Assembly (NCBI GenBank): GCA_947625785.1
Contig: CANQPS010000009.1
Coordinates: 1-64,000, forward strand
Origin: an uncultured Clostridia bacterium
Lineage (GTDB): Bacteria; Bacillota; Clostridia; Oscillospirales; Acutalibacteraceae
Length of the DNA stretch: 64,000 nucleotides
Direction of reading: 5' to 3'
Positions 38,301 to 44,601 of this stretch are shown here, piece by piece. The notes beneath the pieces were generated by a model that was not told the origin of the DNA, made no database searches, and saw only the letters and a list, made by a program, of their open reading frames with translations. The translations under genes and the position numbers were made by a program. How positions within the stretch are numbered: position 1 is the stretch's first letter; each line of letters opens with the position of its first letter.

Positions 38301-39645
38301 TGCACCTATAACCGCAACTGCAAAAATTTCATCAAATGCCTCAAATCCATCATTTGTATCAAATTCGGGTGTGGTTACCGTAAATCTTGAAACAAATCAT
38401 AATACTACAATTTCAAATGCTGTCGTTGGTGGATACAACGCTGTAACAAATGGTGCAAATACATTAACCCCATATTTAACATATACTATTCCATCAAACG
38501 AAAGCACATTATCGCAGGGAACTTTGAACTTTAATTGTAATGTAATTGATGTTGCCGGTAATGTTCTTACAGTGACAGATACACCGGGTTCAGTAGTAAT
38601 ATATGATAAAGATAAACCGACTGTATCAATAGTTCCTGATTTATCATCGTTTATAAATAAAGAAATAACATATACTGTTACAATTTCTGATGCGAATATT
38701 GAAGCGAACTATATAACAATAGCTGTAACAACAGATGGCAGCACAGTAATATATCCTGTAACATATTCTGATATTATCTCAAGTGGTGGAAGCACTGTTT
38801 CAAAGGAGATTACCTTATCTAAGGACGCAGAATATCTTATTGAAGTGACGGCAAGGGATAAGGCTGATAATACGGCAGAACCAAAAACCGTAAGAGTTAC
38901 GATTGATACTATAAATCCTGTTGTCAATGTTGTTGGTATAGACTTAAATACACCTAAGACATATAAGAAAGGTCAGATTTTAGGAGATTTCTTTGATATT
39001 ACCGAAAAAAATGTAAAGGATATAGTTTGTACTGTAACAGACAGCAAGGGTAATGTACAAGATTGGTCCTTAGATAAGCCTATTACTGAAGATATGGACG
39101 GCAGACAAACATTTACTTTGCAGGTTACAGACCTTGCCGGTAATACATCAAATGTAATTACTTATGATTTCTATATTGACAATACAAAACCTAAATTTGT
39201 AATATCAGATGATATTACTAATACTTCGCTTAATACTTCTATAATGGATACATTTATATCTGATATGAAAATTAATATTTCACTTGAAGATATACGCATT
39301 GGTGATAATGGATTAGACCGTTTTACATCTGCTAAGTTAATAAAACCGGATAATACAGAGATAAATCTTTTAGGTTCTGATGCAACAAAGGCTATTTTAT
39401 TTGAGTTAAATTCTTCAAACTTTGAGGACGGGGAATACAAATTAATATTAAGTGCCATAGATGATATGGGAAATGATACAGGCGAAACAGTATATACATT
39501 TGAATTTAAGGATAAATCTATATTTGTAAAATTCTTTGAAAATAAAGGTTTATTCTATACATCAGTTGCAATAGCAGGTGTACTCATTATTGCAGGTATT
39601 GTAATTATAATTAAAAAGAAAAAGAAAGACCAAAGTAATAATTAA
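32380..39645 (+). CDS. Giant surface protein with 13 tandem Ig-like repeats and C-terminal membrane anchor
   Basis: A 2421-residue exported protein. A signal peptide (about 1-35, ending VNAES) is followed by a long beta-rich region with DxxGN/AGN motifs typical of bacterial Ig-like domains. From residue 658 to about 2075 there are 13 tandem repeats of about 109 residues, each opening YYxPI-like and containing KDGDxVTVxFxTNH and DxAGN. Two further Ig-like units follow. The C-terminus has one membrane span (FYTSVAIAGVLIIAGIVIII) and a KKKKKD tail; there is no LPXTG sorting motif, so it stays membrane-anchored. Likely an adhesin or a structural filament reaching through the wall. Start ATG has GAGGTG 6 bases before it and lies 3 bases after the previous stop. 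Ligand unknown; cytoplasmic tail only about 10 residues. Confidence 0.82.
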   Translation: MDKFKNSKKKRVASAVLTATVSFAILFGDGSIVNAESYVKQDGENGFTYYENGSKVASLVLERLNENTQKAIVFTKDSDGIFTVHSLTVVSDDNKIAITSGDDLSKTYYVGFTEDNSITYEMAKEKFDNATIVSEDKTNNIYTIKKGENSIDIKKTDVVIDDKAPDMEINKDTDKYTFSVNVTINAVDNCEDPTNVLQYAYAPKGSKPQEWTTDNNFTISSNGEFTFYVKDSNGNKNHKSVEIKNIVTQNENYTITKSVEHNENTESGPSIASYNISIEGDENTEYCYMTRNGKANLLREDTKFKWEDNSLYSLDANNLKKYIGIFEKNNELVNLQIVKTDDINLRINNYQKDIEKSNNKKYVAAVSITSEKDDISINDIKNKLSGEIENGTVSFSVDKEKNLIIITVRPEEDKSVNGDLKVSYQNDDGTVEYFVVENVIIDTQEPEVSVKDDYKDSTYRKELYPVEIAVSDNISKDITINARLVDRLTNNIIADNKVEGKDLNIKVEKNGDNTYIINVEGDYKEKINAKLQVEAIDEYGNIKTFAKVCDYKVDFVNPNIKESEIEDLEENLVNGKKYNISVQAEDEESGIAKVEIVCGNKSIELSESKENPGYYEKKGVILSEEFEDQISGDTLVFSVKVTDNSGRTSTKELKSVKYYNSIKLISSKCMISPDDNEYLNDGEDIVLTYIFDHKVEIDDVIVNGKKGIEVYNSSVTPISGEYQYSAIIPYEKIKDILKDGEDVVISIVASDDNGNNEEFTSEDKIKYYKEFGILDVTLKSNNKTSPTAVKKGNKLTLNFKTSKAITNLDKAEIQIGGQNVAFTSKDYENWEAEYTVTGEEGWTDTQSITANITIRDNAGNYAHNELSDTDITYYKSINIAERSILIKNEKGKNMVKDGDKVFITFSTNHKADSIVAKIGEKELEANSEDHINWTIEYTVDGADGLVDDKTLYYVNDTLNINITAKDIAGNSYRAVIKSFSNTETVRYQAPVHIGEIKVKPDSVAVGDEVIINFSVDDTVEKAIVIIDGKEFEATPTNNSKTKWQLIYTVTEDNNFTDVADIPISISVEDIAGNIDTKKFEKSGVIYYGDLAVDVTEIKSSNSNSDTVKKGDTIDLTFEITNGHIIDISNPDKVNIKIGGLAAKITAVETEEGSNNKFKATVIVDDSLEDLSNIQYSIYAEDSVGNKYADSKETNIIYYSALSIIDGSIKVVSDNENSSLATFGNTLKVEFLTNHEITNETVIINGLEVNKNDIKFIDFNEDGQAIYEAVFKIDDNFYLGQPNEDDFIIPIVISATDTAGNEVISDNNSLSEILVTFGAKVNITNINIISKNNDTSVIAPNDKIQVDFSTDDDIISADIKVKIGEIVISETTLDINDIQDVYSTIIEIPDFYTLLEKNVIDLDDISVEISVKDRYSNQDSQIQSTTIKYYGNIEIKDIKVVSDNVKRNDVAKDGNIITVSFTTNHTATEAKVNINGNVIEAEKTDGINWSIKYEIPENTFEDTKNIIVSEISVTDMASNSCTENDYIGEVVYYAPIVVSDISVNTNNAKDGTKYAKNNDIVTIKFSTNHSISIKNILMGNGTELNIISPESKIDSSIENDKYTYTIQYTIPNGTTLKDIQNIAVKVDVFDIAENENYLNNESSVVYYAPIVMSDIVMSSNNVSKNSYIAKDGDIITVNFNTNHNVVVEQSTISGQETTVSNNGNVWSLTHKLVNGDVLNDNSNISTYVKVSDAAGNEMDYRNLYDNNTVVYYKPIEQSINNITMTSSETDTNLNNGDTMFWNLTTTHPISTDNTYIEINGNKVNFVLLSSTGTEYIYQSSYVIPAANNFTDFGTINYNLFVNDSAKNTTYKNNQDRTTKFTYYAPIQITDIAINTNNSNNGTMYAKNGDTVTVSFTSNHMINIDTATIAGVAANISSNRLSGNNMHYTLTYMVTQGTLSDLSVVPFVFTTSDAARNITSPITNTSNGVRNTITYYAPITATAKISSNASNPSFVSNSGVVTVNLETNHNTTISNAVVGGYNAVTNGANTLTPYLTYTIPSNESTLSQGTLNFNCNVIDVAGNVLTVTDTPGSVVIYDKDKPTVSIVPDLSSFINKEITYTVTISDANIEANYITIAVTTDGSTVIYPVTYSDIISSGGSTVSKEITLSKDAEYLIEVTARDKADNTAEPKTVRVTIDTINPVVNVVGIDLNTPKTYKKGQILGDFFDITEKNVKDIVCTVTDSKGNVQDWSLDKPITEDMDGRQTFTLQVTDLAGNTSNVITYDFYIDNTKPKFVISDDITNTSLNTSIMDTFISDMKINISLEDIRIGDNGLDRFTSAKLIKPDNTEINLLGSDATKAILFELNSSNFEDGEYKLILSAIDDMGNDTGETVYTFEFKDKSIFVKFFENKGLFYTSVAIAGVLIIAGIVIIIKKKKKDQSNN
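34351..38603 (+). repeat. 13 in-frame tandem repeats of about 327 bases in the surface-protein gene
   Basis: Each unit encodes about 109 residues starting near YYNSIKL, YYKEFGI, YYKSINI, YQAPVHI, YYGDLAV, YYSALSI, FGAKVNI, YYGNIEI, YYAPIVV, YYAPIVM, YYKPIEQ, YYAPIQI and YYAPITA. The T-N-H motif is strongest in units 3, 6 and 8-13. The copies have diverged at DNA level, so this is an old array, not a recently expanded one. Confidence 0.85.
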
Positions 39646-39658
39646 TATTTAAAAAATC

Positions 39659-39700
39659 ATATATCCTGTATATTTGATATACAGGATATATGGATATAAT
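39659..39700 (+). promoter_or_regulatory. 15-base perfect hairpin followed by a TATAAT, before the phosphatase gene
   Basis: ATATATCCTGTATAT (39659-39673) and ATATACAGGATATAT (39677-39691) are perfect inverses with a 3-base loop. No T-run follows, so it is a poor terminator. A TATAAT sits at 39695-39700, too close to the start codon for a long leader. It could separate expression of the phosphatase from the surface protein, as an mRNA-processing hairpin or an operator. The role is inference. Confidence 0.6.
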
Positions 39701-39724
39701 AGAGAGGAGGGTTAAGAAAAATTT

Positions 39725-40468
39725 ATGTCGTTGAAATTTGATGTATTTGGTATAACTGATATAGGTACTACTAAGGCTGTAAATCAGGATTGTTTTACAT
39801 ATAGAGTAGTAGATGTTGATAATGAATATTCAGGTGTTTTTGCGGTCGCAGACGGTGTTGGGGGTTTAGACAGCGGAGAAATAGCAAGTTCGATAGCTAT
39901 TTATAATGTTAATGAATGGTGGGAAAATGAGTTTAAATCGCATTATGATGATTATAGCTATATAGTCAAATCCTTAATAGATTGTATGCATCAAAGTAAC
40001 ATAGATATAATAGAAGAATCAAAAGCTAATAATATAAGGTCTGCCTCTACACTATCAATATTATTGCTTTATAAAAATTTATTTACTATTGTTCATACCG
40101 GTGACAGTAGAATTTATAGAGTTAGGGGAACATTAATACCGAAAATGGAGTTATTGACACAGGACCAGTCTTGTCTTGTGCAAAGAAATATCAATGGTCA
40201 AATAGTGATGAAAAGTGTTTTAACTGAATGTTTGGGTAATAGGGAAATGCTTAATCATTATTGTAATAATGGCGAATACAAGAAAAATGATATATTTATA
40301 TTGGGAAGTGACGGAATATGCAAGAAAAATACGGATTCTGAAATACTTTCTATTGTAAGGGCAAATAGAAATAATATGCAGCAGCTTTCCAATACAATGG
40401 TAAATACCGTTAAATCCAAAGGTGAAACGGATAATATTACATCAATATCAATTAAAATTATAGATTAA
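39725..40468 (+). CDS. PP2C-family Ser/Thr protein phosphatase
   Basis: Predicted to remove phosphate from Ser/Thr residues in the cytoplasm with Mn/Mg, most likely opposing the kinase at 29.8 kb. The 247-residue protein has the PrpC/PstP pattern: TKAVNQDCF (D22), FAVADGVGG (D43), HTGDSRIYRVR, LGSDGICK and GETDNITSISI. It is a normal length with no membrane span. Ribosome site GAGAGGAGGG lies about 11 bases before ATG, a strong site. It lies 79 bases after the surface-protein gene with a hairpin between them, and closes the cluster. In most Firmicutes the phosphatase directly precedes the PASTA kinase; here the pair brackets two membrane proteins. Confidence 0.9.
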   Translation: MSLKFDVFGITDIGTTKAVNQDCFTYRVVDVDNEYSGVFAVADGVGGLDSGEIASSIAIYNVNEWWENEFKSHYDDYSYIVKSLIDCMHQSNIDIIEESKANNIRSASTLSILLLYKNLFTIVHTGDSRIYRVRGTLIPKMELLTQDQSCLVQRNINGQIVMKSVLTECLGNREMLNHYCNNGEYKKNDIFILGSDGICKKNTDSEILSIVRANRNNMQQLSNTMVNTVKSKGETDNITSISIKIID

Positions 40469-40485
40469 CAATATTAACATAAGAA

Positions 40486-40518
40486 AACGGCAGTTTGAAA
40501 GCTGCCGTTAATTTTTTA
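40486..40518. terminator. Terminator between the phosphatase gene and nadE
   Basis: AACGGCAG (40486-40493) pairs with CTGCCGTT (40502-40509), followed by AATTTTTTAT. It lies between converging genes and may serve both. Confidence 0.88.
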
Positions 40519-40523
40519 TAATA

Positions 40524-42431
40524 TTACTCATTATCGAGATTATTAAGCCATTCTGTAACACAAGCATCGCTTGGCATTCTGAAATCACTTCTTGGTGACA
40601 GTGTAACAGTACCAACCTTTGGACCGTCCGGCAAACAAGAACGCTTGAATTGTTGTGCAAAAAATCTTTTAAGAAAAACTTTTAGCCATTTCAGAATTAC
40701 ATCATCAGTGTAAGAACCTTCAAAAGCATATTTTGCTAATCTATAAATTTTTGTTGGTTCAAATCCCATTCTTACAAAGTAATATAGGAAAAAGTCGTGT
40801 AATTCATATGGACCAACTAAATCTTCGGTTTTTTGTGAAATTTCATCGTCTTTTGGCGGAAGAAGTTCGGGGCTTACGGGTGTATCAAGAATATCGAGCA
40901 GCACATCTTTTAAAATTCCGTTGGAACGATATGCCTCGTATGAAGTAAGATGTCTTACAAGTGTTTTAGGAATGGAGGAATTGACAGCATACATAGACAT
41001 ATGGTCACCATTATAAGTTGCCCAACCGAGTGCAAGCTCTGATAAATCACCTGTGCCAATTACAAGACCATTATTTTTATTTGCAATATCCATAAGGACT
41101 TGTGTGCGTTCTCTTGCCTGACCGTTCTCGAATGTTACATCAAGAACATTTACATCTTGTCCTATATCTTCAAAGTGCTGCAACACAGATTTTGAAATAT
41201 TTATATCTTTAAAGGATACATTATACGCCTCAGATAATTTTTCGGCATTACTTTTTGTGCGTTTTGTAGTGCCAAAACAAGGCATAGTAACGGCTATTAT
41301 ATTTTTTCGGTCTATATTCAGTATATCGAATGCGTGAACGGTGACTATGAGTGCGAGTGTTGAGTCAAGACCTCCGGATAAACCAATTACAGCACATTTG
41401 CAGCCTGTATGCCTTAATCTTGTAGCAAGTCCTTGTGCCTGAATAGTTAGAATTTCTTTACATCTTCTCTCAAGATTAAATTTATCAGATGGTACGAACG
41501 GTGTGCGGCTAAATTTTCTTGTAAGATTAGTTTGTTTAAATTTTATGTCAAAGTAAATGGTTTGAATTTCGGAAATAGGTGAATAGGTATTCATTCTGCG
41601 GCGTTCGCTTTCCATTCTGGCAAGGTCAACTTCTGTTGTGGTTATACCCGTTGAAAATAATTCGGATTCAGCGATAATACTGCCATTTTCAGCAATAATA
41701 TTATGACCTGCAAATACCATATCAGTGCTTGATTCCCCGATACCTGCGTCAGCATAAAGATATGCACACAGTAATCTTGCAGATTGTGATTTTACAAGAT
41801 TAGAGCGATAATCCATTTTACCGATTAGTTCATCACTTGCAGATAAATTTGCAATAACAGTAGCTCCACAAGATGCTAAATGTGTAGAAGGCGGATCAGG
41901 CACCCATAAGTCCTCACAAATTTCAATACCAAGTTTAAATTCACTCATTGATTTACAGCAAAATATTATATTACAGCCGAATATTGTAGTTTGACCGCAA
42001 AGATTAATATTGATATTATTATTTAATTCTCTGCCGGACGCAAAGTGACGAGCCTCATAAAATTCCGAATAATTAGGTATATTTTTTTTAGGTACTACAC
42101 CTAAAATTTCGCCTTTGCAAATTACAACACCGCAGTTGAATAGTTTTGAATTATATTTTAAAGGTAAACCCACAACTATAACCATATCAAGATTAGCAGT
42201 TTCGGTCAGAATTTTTGACAAGGCTGCTTCGGCGGAGGAGAGTAGGGTACTCTGTGCAAAAAGGTCCCCACAAGTATAAGCAGTTATACATAATTCAGGA
42301 AATACTACAAGTGAAGAACCTTTATTAAATGCCTCTTTTGCAAGTGAAATAATATTATCACTGTTATATTGACAATCAGCAACCTTAATTTTAGGAGTTG
42401 CCGTACTTACAGTTATAAAACCGTCTTTCAT
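40524..42431 (-). CDS. nadE: Glutamine-dependent NAD+ synthetase
   Basis: Makes NAD+ from nicotinate adenine dinucleotide, ATP and glutamine. The 635-residue protein is a fusion: an N-terminal nitrilase-type glutaminase with triad E46 (VVFPELCITAY), Lys near 116 (VPKKNIPNYSEFYE) and C172 (LGIEICEDLWVP), then a synthetase domain with the ATP-pyrophosphatase loop GLSGGLDST and TGDLSELALGWATYNGDHM. Length and motifs are normal for the two-domain type. The longest frame opens at 42518, but ATG 42431 follows GAAGGGTAGG and gives the expected N-terminus. Its promoter overlaps the terminator of the preceding operon. Confidence 0.94.
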   Translation of the reverse strand: MKDGFITVSTATPKIKVADCQYNSDNIISLAKEAFNKGSSLVVFPELCITAYTCGDLFAQSTLLSSAEAALSKILTETANLDMVIVVGLPLKYNSKLFNCGVVICKGEILGVVPKKNIPNYSEFYEARHFASGRELNNNININLCGQTTIFGCNIIFCCKSMSEFKLGIEICEDLWVPDPPSTHLASCGATVIANLSASDELIGKMDYRSNLVKSQSARLLCAYLYADAGIGESSTDMVFAGHNIIAENGSIIAESELFSTGITTTEVDLARMESERRRMNTYSPISEIQTIYFDIKFKQTNLTRKFSRTPFVPSDKFNLERRCKEILTIQAQGLATRLRHTGCKCAVIGLSGGLDSTLALIVTVHAFDILNIDRKNIIAVTMPCFGTTKRTKSNAEKLSEAYNVSFKDINISKSVLQHFEDIGQDVNVLDVTFENGQARERTQVLMDIANKNNGLVIGTGDLSELALGWATYNGDHMSMYAVNSSIPKTLVRHLTSYEAYRSNGILKDVLLDILDTPVSPELLPPKDDEISQKTEDLVGPYELHDFFLYYFVRMGFEPTKIYRLAKYAFEGSYTDDVILKWLKVFLKRFFAQQFKRSCLPDGPKVGTVTLSPRSDFRMPSDACVTEWLNNLDNE

Positions 42432-42464
42432 AAAAAAATACCTACCCTTCTCTACTATATAAAA

Positions 42465-42503
42465 AATACCATTATAAGATTTAAATTTTCTTATAATGGT
42501 ATT
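42465..42503 (-). terminator. Terminator of the polysaccharide/RqcH operon
   Basis: Arms 42465-42479 and 42489-42503 (AATACCATTATAAGA and its exact inverse) form a 15-base stem. Read on the minus strand it is followed by a T-run (TTTTTTATATAG overlapping the stem base). It lies about 55 bases after the stop of the polymerase-like gene. Confidence 0.8.
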
Positions 42504-42529
42504 ATAACCTACTAACATAATTTTTACAA
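42501..42529 (-). promoter_or_regulatory. nadE promoter overlapping the upstream terminator
   Basis: Minus strand: TTGTAA (42524-42529), a 17-base spacer and perfect TATAAT (42501-42506). The -10 overlaps the first terminator arm by 3 bases. A transcript started here would begin inside that arm and so lack a full hairpin, while transcripts coming from upstream would form it. Confidence 0.65.
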
Positions 42530-42557
42530 TATTTATTTTTGCTTGAGTAAATCGATA

Positions 42558-43865
42558 CTAAGTAATATTATGTTTATCATAATTATTCATATAATTTGCA
42601 GCATATCCTAAAAAGAGCCAGAATATGACAGTTGTAAACGAAAAATTACATATTAAAGTTATTTCTATAAAAGAATAAACCAAATATGCTAATATAAATG
42701 ATAAAAGACAAGGAAAAGCATCTTGTTTTTTTGTAAACATATATTTGAGCATATTTTTAATCAGTATATATAAAAATATTAAAAATATATTTAGAGCTGA
42801 CAGTCCAAAACTCACAAGCAATGTTAAATATCCGTTATGAAGATATGGAGTTAGAAATCCATCAATCCTTATTCCGTTGCCAAATATGGGAGCTTTCATA
42901 AAAGCTGCTATTCCCTGTGTATATAGTTGTAATCTGCCGCTGTCGATATTAGGGTTTAGATGTTCAAACGAAATGTTGGTGGAATTAAAAAACTCTGAAA
43001 AACCTTGCTGCAAACCACCCTTTAATACTATAAAACCGCTGATTATAACTATAAGTAATAGTATAAGCACTATAAATCTTTTTAAAATAGTTCTTTTACT
43101 TAATTTTACACTTTTAGCGGTAACATATTGTATAAGATATATACTTGAATATGTTGTTAGTAACAGCATACCGCCGTTTGAATCCGTCAAAAATAATGCA
43201 AAAAGATTTAAGGCTAAAAGTGATATATAATATATATAATTATATTTATTTAATTTAGATATAGAATTTTTTTTGTATGTGTATAGTGTATGACATAATA
43301 TAATGTCAACTACACAGTGGAAGGCAATTAAATTTGCATTGACAAATACCCCCACAAATCTGTTGTCTTTAATACAAAAATAATAATTTGCCATTATCAC
43401 TTCTTTTTTTACTAAAAATAACAAAATGAAACTAATTCCTATAAAGAAACTCGTTAAATGTAAAATATAGGAAAATATATCGAGCATTTCTTTTTTTAAT
43501 TCATCATACGAGTAGTGTGAGTGCATACCGTAAAATAATACAAAACATAATATATTTTGATAAAGGTACCCTATATTTTCAAAAAAATTATCCGATATAT
43601 GTATTATAATCGTAATTAGTGAACTGCATATAAAAGCGATTATAAGTTGTTTATATTTTATATTAAGAAGTTTTCTTTTAGTAAAAATATCAATTAGTAT
43701 AAAAGCTATCGACCATATATATAATGGAATTGATAATAGAAAAAAGATTTTGTCTACCAAACATATGCCGGACAAAAAAAGTAATGTTATACAAGCCTTT
43801 CGTAATGCAGATACATTCATAATAAAATCTATGAAAATATTTTTTTGACTTCTAATTTCTTCCAT
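42558..43865 (-). CDS. O-antigen ligase/polymerase-like polysaccharide membrane protein
   Basis: A 435-residue membrane protein with about 11-12 spans and one larger outer loop before the last spans (residues of about 285-335, containing NIDSGRLQLYTQGIAAF and PIFGNGIRIDGF). The pattern G-R..L...g...f...PifGnG, followed by HNGYL, is the Wzy_C/WaaL signature; the His of LHNGY is typical of ligases and polymerases acting on undecaprenyl-linked glycans. Probably polymerises or transfers a surface polysaccharide outside the membrane. Ribosome site AAAGAGGAAA before ATG. It follows the sugar-transferase gene by 30 bases, so both belong to a short surface-glycan operon behind rqcH. Which glycan is unknown. 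Confidence 0.78.
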   Translation of the reverse strand: MEEIRSQKNIFIDFIMNVSALRKACITLLFLSGICLVDKIFFLLSIPLYIWSIAFILIDIFTKRKLLNIKYKQLIIAFICSSLITIIIHISDNFFENIGYLYQNILCFVLFYGMHSHYSYDELKKEMLDIFSYILHLTSFFIGISFILLFLVKKEVIMANYYFCIKDNRFVGVFVNANLIAFHCVVDIILCHTLYTYKKNSISKLNKYNYIYYISLLALNLFALFLTDSNGGMLLLTTYSSIYLIQYVTAKSVKLSKRTILKRFIVLILLLIVIISGFIVLKGGLQQGFSEFFNSTNISFEHLNPNIDSGRLQLYTQGIAAFMKAPIFGNGIRIDGFLTPYLHNGYLTLLVSFGLSALNIFLIFLYILIKNMLKYMFTKKQDAFPCLLSFILAYLVYSFIEITLICNFSFTTVIFWLFLGYAANYMNNYDKHNIT

Positions 43866-43895
43866 ATAATTTCCTCTTTCCTAAAAAATTATATA

Positions 43896-44582
43896 TCAAT
43901 AAAATACTGCATAAACCGTCATAATAATAGTTTTTATATCGTAAAAAAAGTTAAATTTTCGCATATATTCAAGGTTATACTTCATTTTTTCGGGTAAAAT
44001 ATTATTTATATATGTTTCGTTTGGATTAGAGGAGGCATCAAGCAATTTTTCCTCATCTTTATATTTTATGCTTGCAAGAGATGTAACACCTGCCGGTAAA
44101 AGCAAGGTAGCATACATTTCATTTGTATATTCTTTTACAAATTTTTCAACTTCCGGTCTTGTTCCGACAAGCGTCATATCTCCAACCAGAATATTGATAA
44201 GCTGAGGCAATTCATCAAGTCGTGTTTTTCTAAGAAATTTGCCGATTTTAGTTACTCGTGCATCATTGCTTACTGTAACTTGTGTTCCTAATTTTTCGGC
44301 ATCTGATACCATAGTTCTGAATTTAATTATTTTGAATACTTTACCATAGGCTGTAACTCTTTTTTGTAAAAAAAATATACTCCCTTCGGAATCTAACTTC
44401 ACATATATAGCTATGATTAGCAATACAGGCGATAAAAATATAAGCAATGTAAGTGATAATATAATATCGAATAATCTTTTTATAATAAGACTAAAAGTTT
44501 TATGCCTTAATAATTCATAATATTCTTTAACTTCCTCAGTTTTCATATAATCAGGCAGTTTGTTCCATTTTTTCATAATCAT
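43896..44582 (-). CDS. Undecaprenyl-phosphate sugar phosphotransferase (bacterial sugar transferase family)
   Basis: Starts assembly of a surface polysaccharide by moving a sugar 1-phosphate from a UDP-sugar to undecaprenyl phosphate. The 228-residue protein has one membrane-inserted helix (about 33-58) and the catalytic domain of the monotopic PglC/WcaJ type: KRLFDIILSL, FFLQKRV, FKIIKFRTMV, FLRKTRLDELPQL with the catalytic Asp-Glu, and GDMTLVGTRPE. It lacks the extra N-terminal spans of long WcaJ-type enzymes. The longest frame opens at 44630 inside rqcH. AAAAGGA lies 9 bases before ATG 44582 (another ATG is 6 bases further), so 44582 is chosen. The polymerase-like gene follows. Confidence 0.88.
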   Translation of the reverse strand: MIMKKWNKLPDYMKTEEVKEYYELLRHKTFSLIIKRLFDIILSLTLLIFLSPVLLIIAIYVKLDSEGSIFFLQKRVTAYGKVFKIIKFRTMVSDAEKLGTQVTVSNDARVTKIGKFLRKTRLDELPQLINILVGDMTLVGTRPEVEKFVKEYTNEMYATLLLPAGVTSLASIKYKDEEKLLDASSNPNETYINNILPEKMKYNLEYMRKFNFFYDIKTIIMTVYAVFY

Positions 44583-44601
44583 ATAAAACATTCCTTTTAA
44601 A

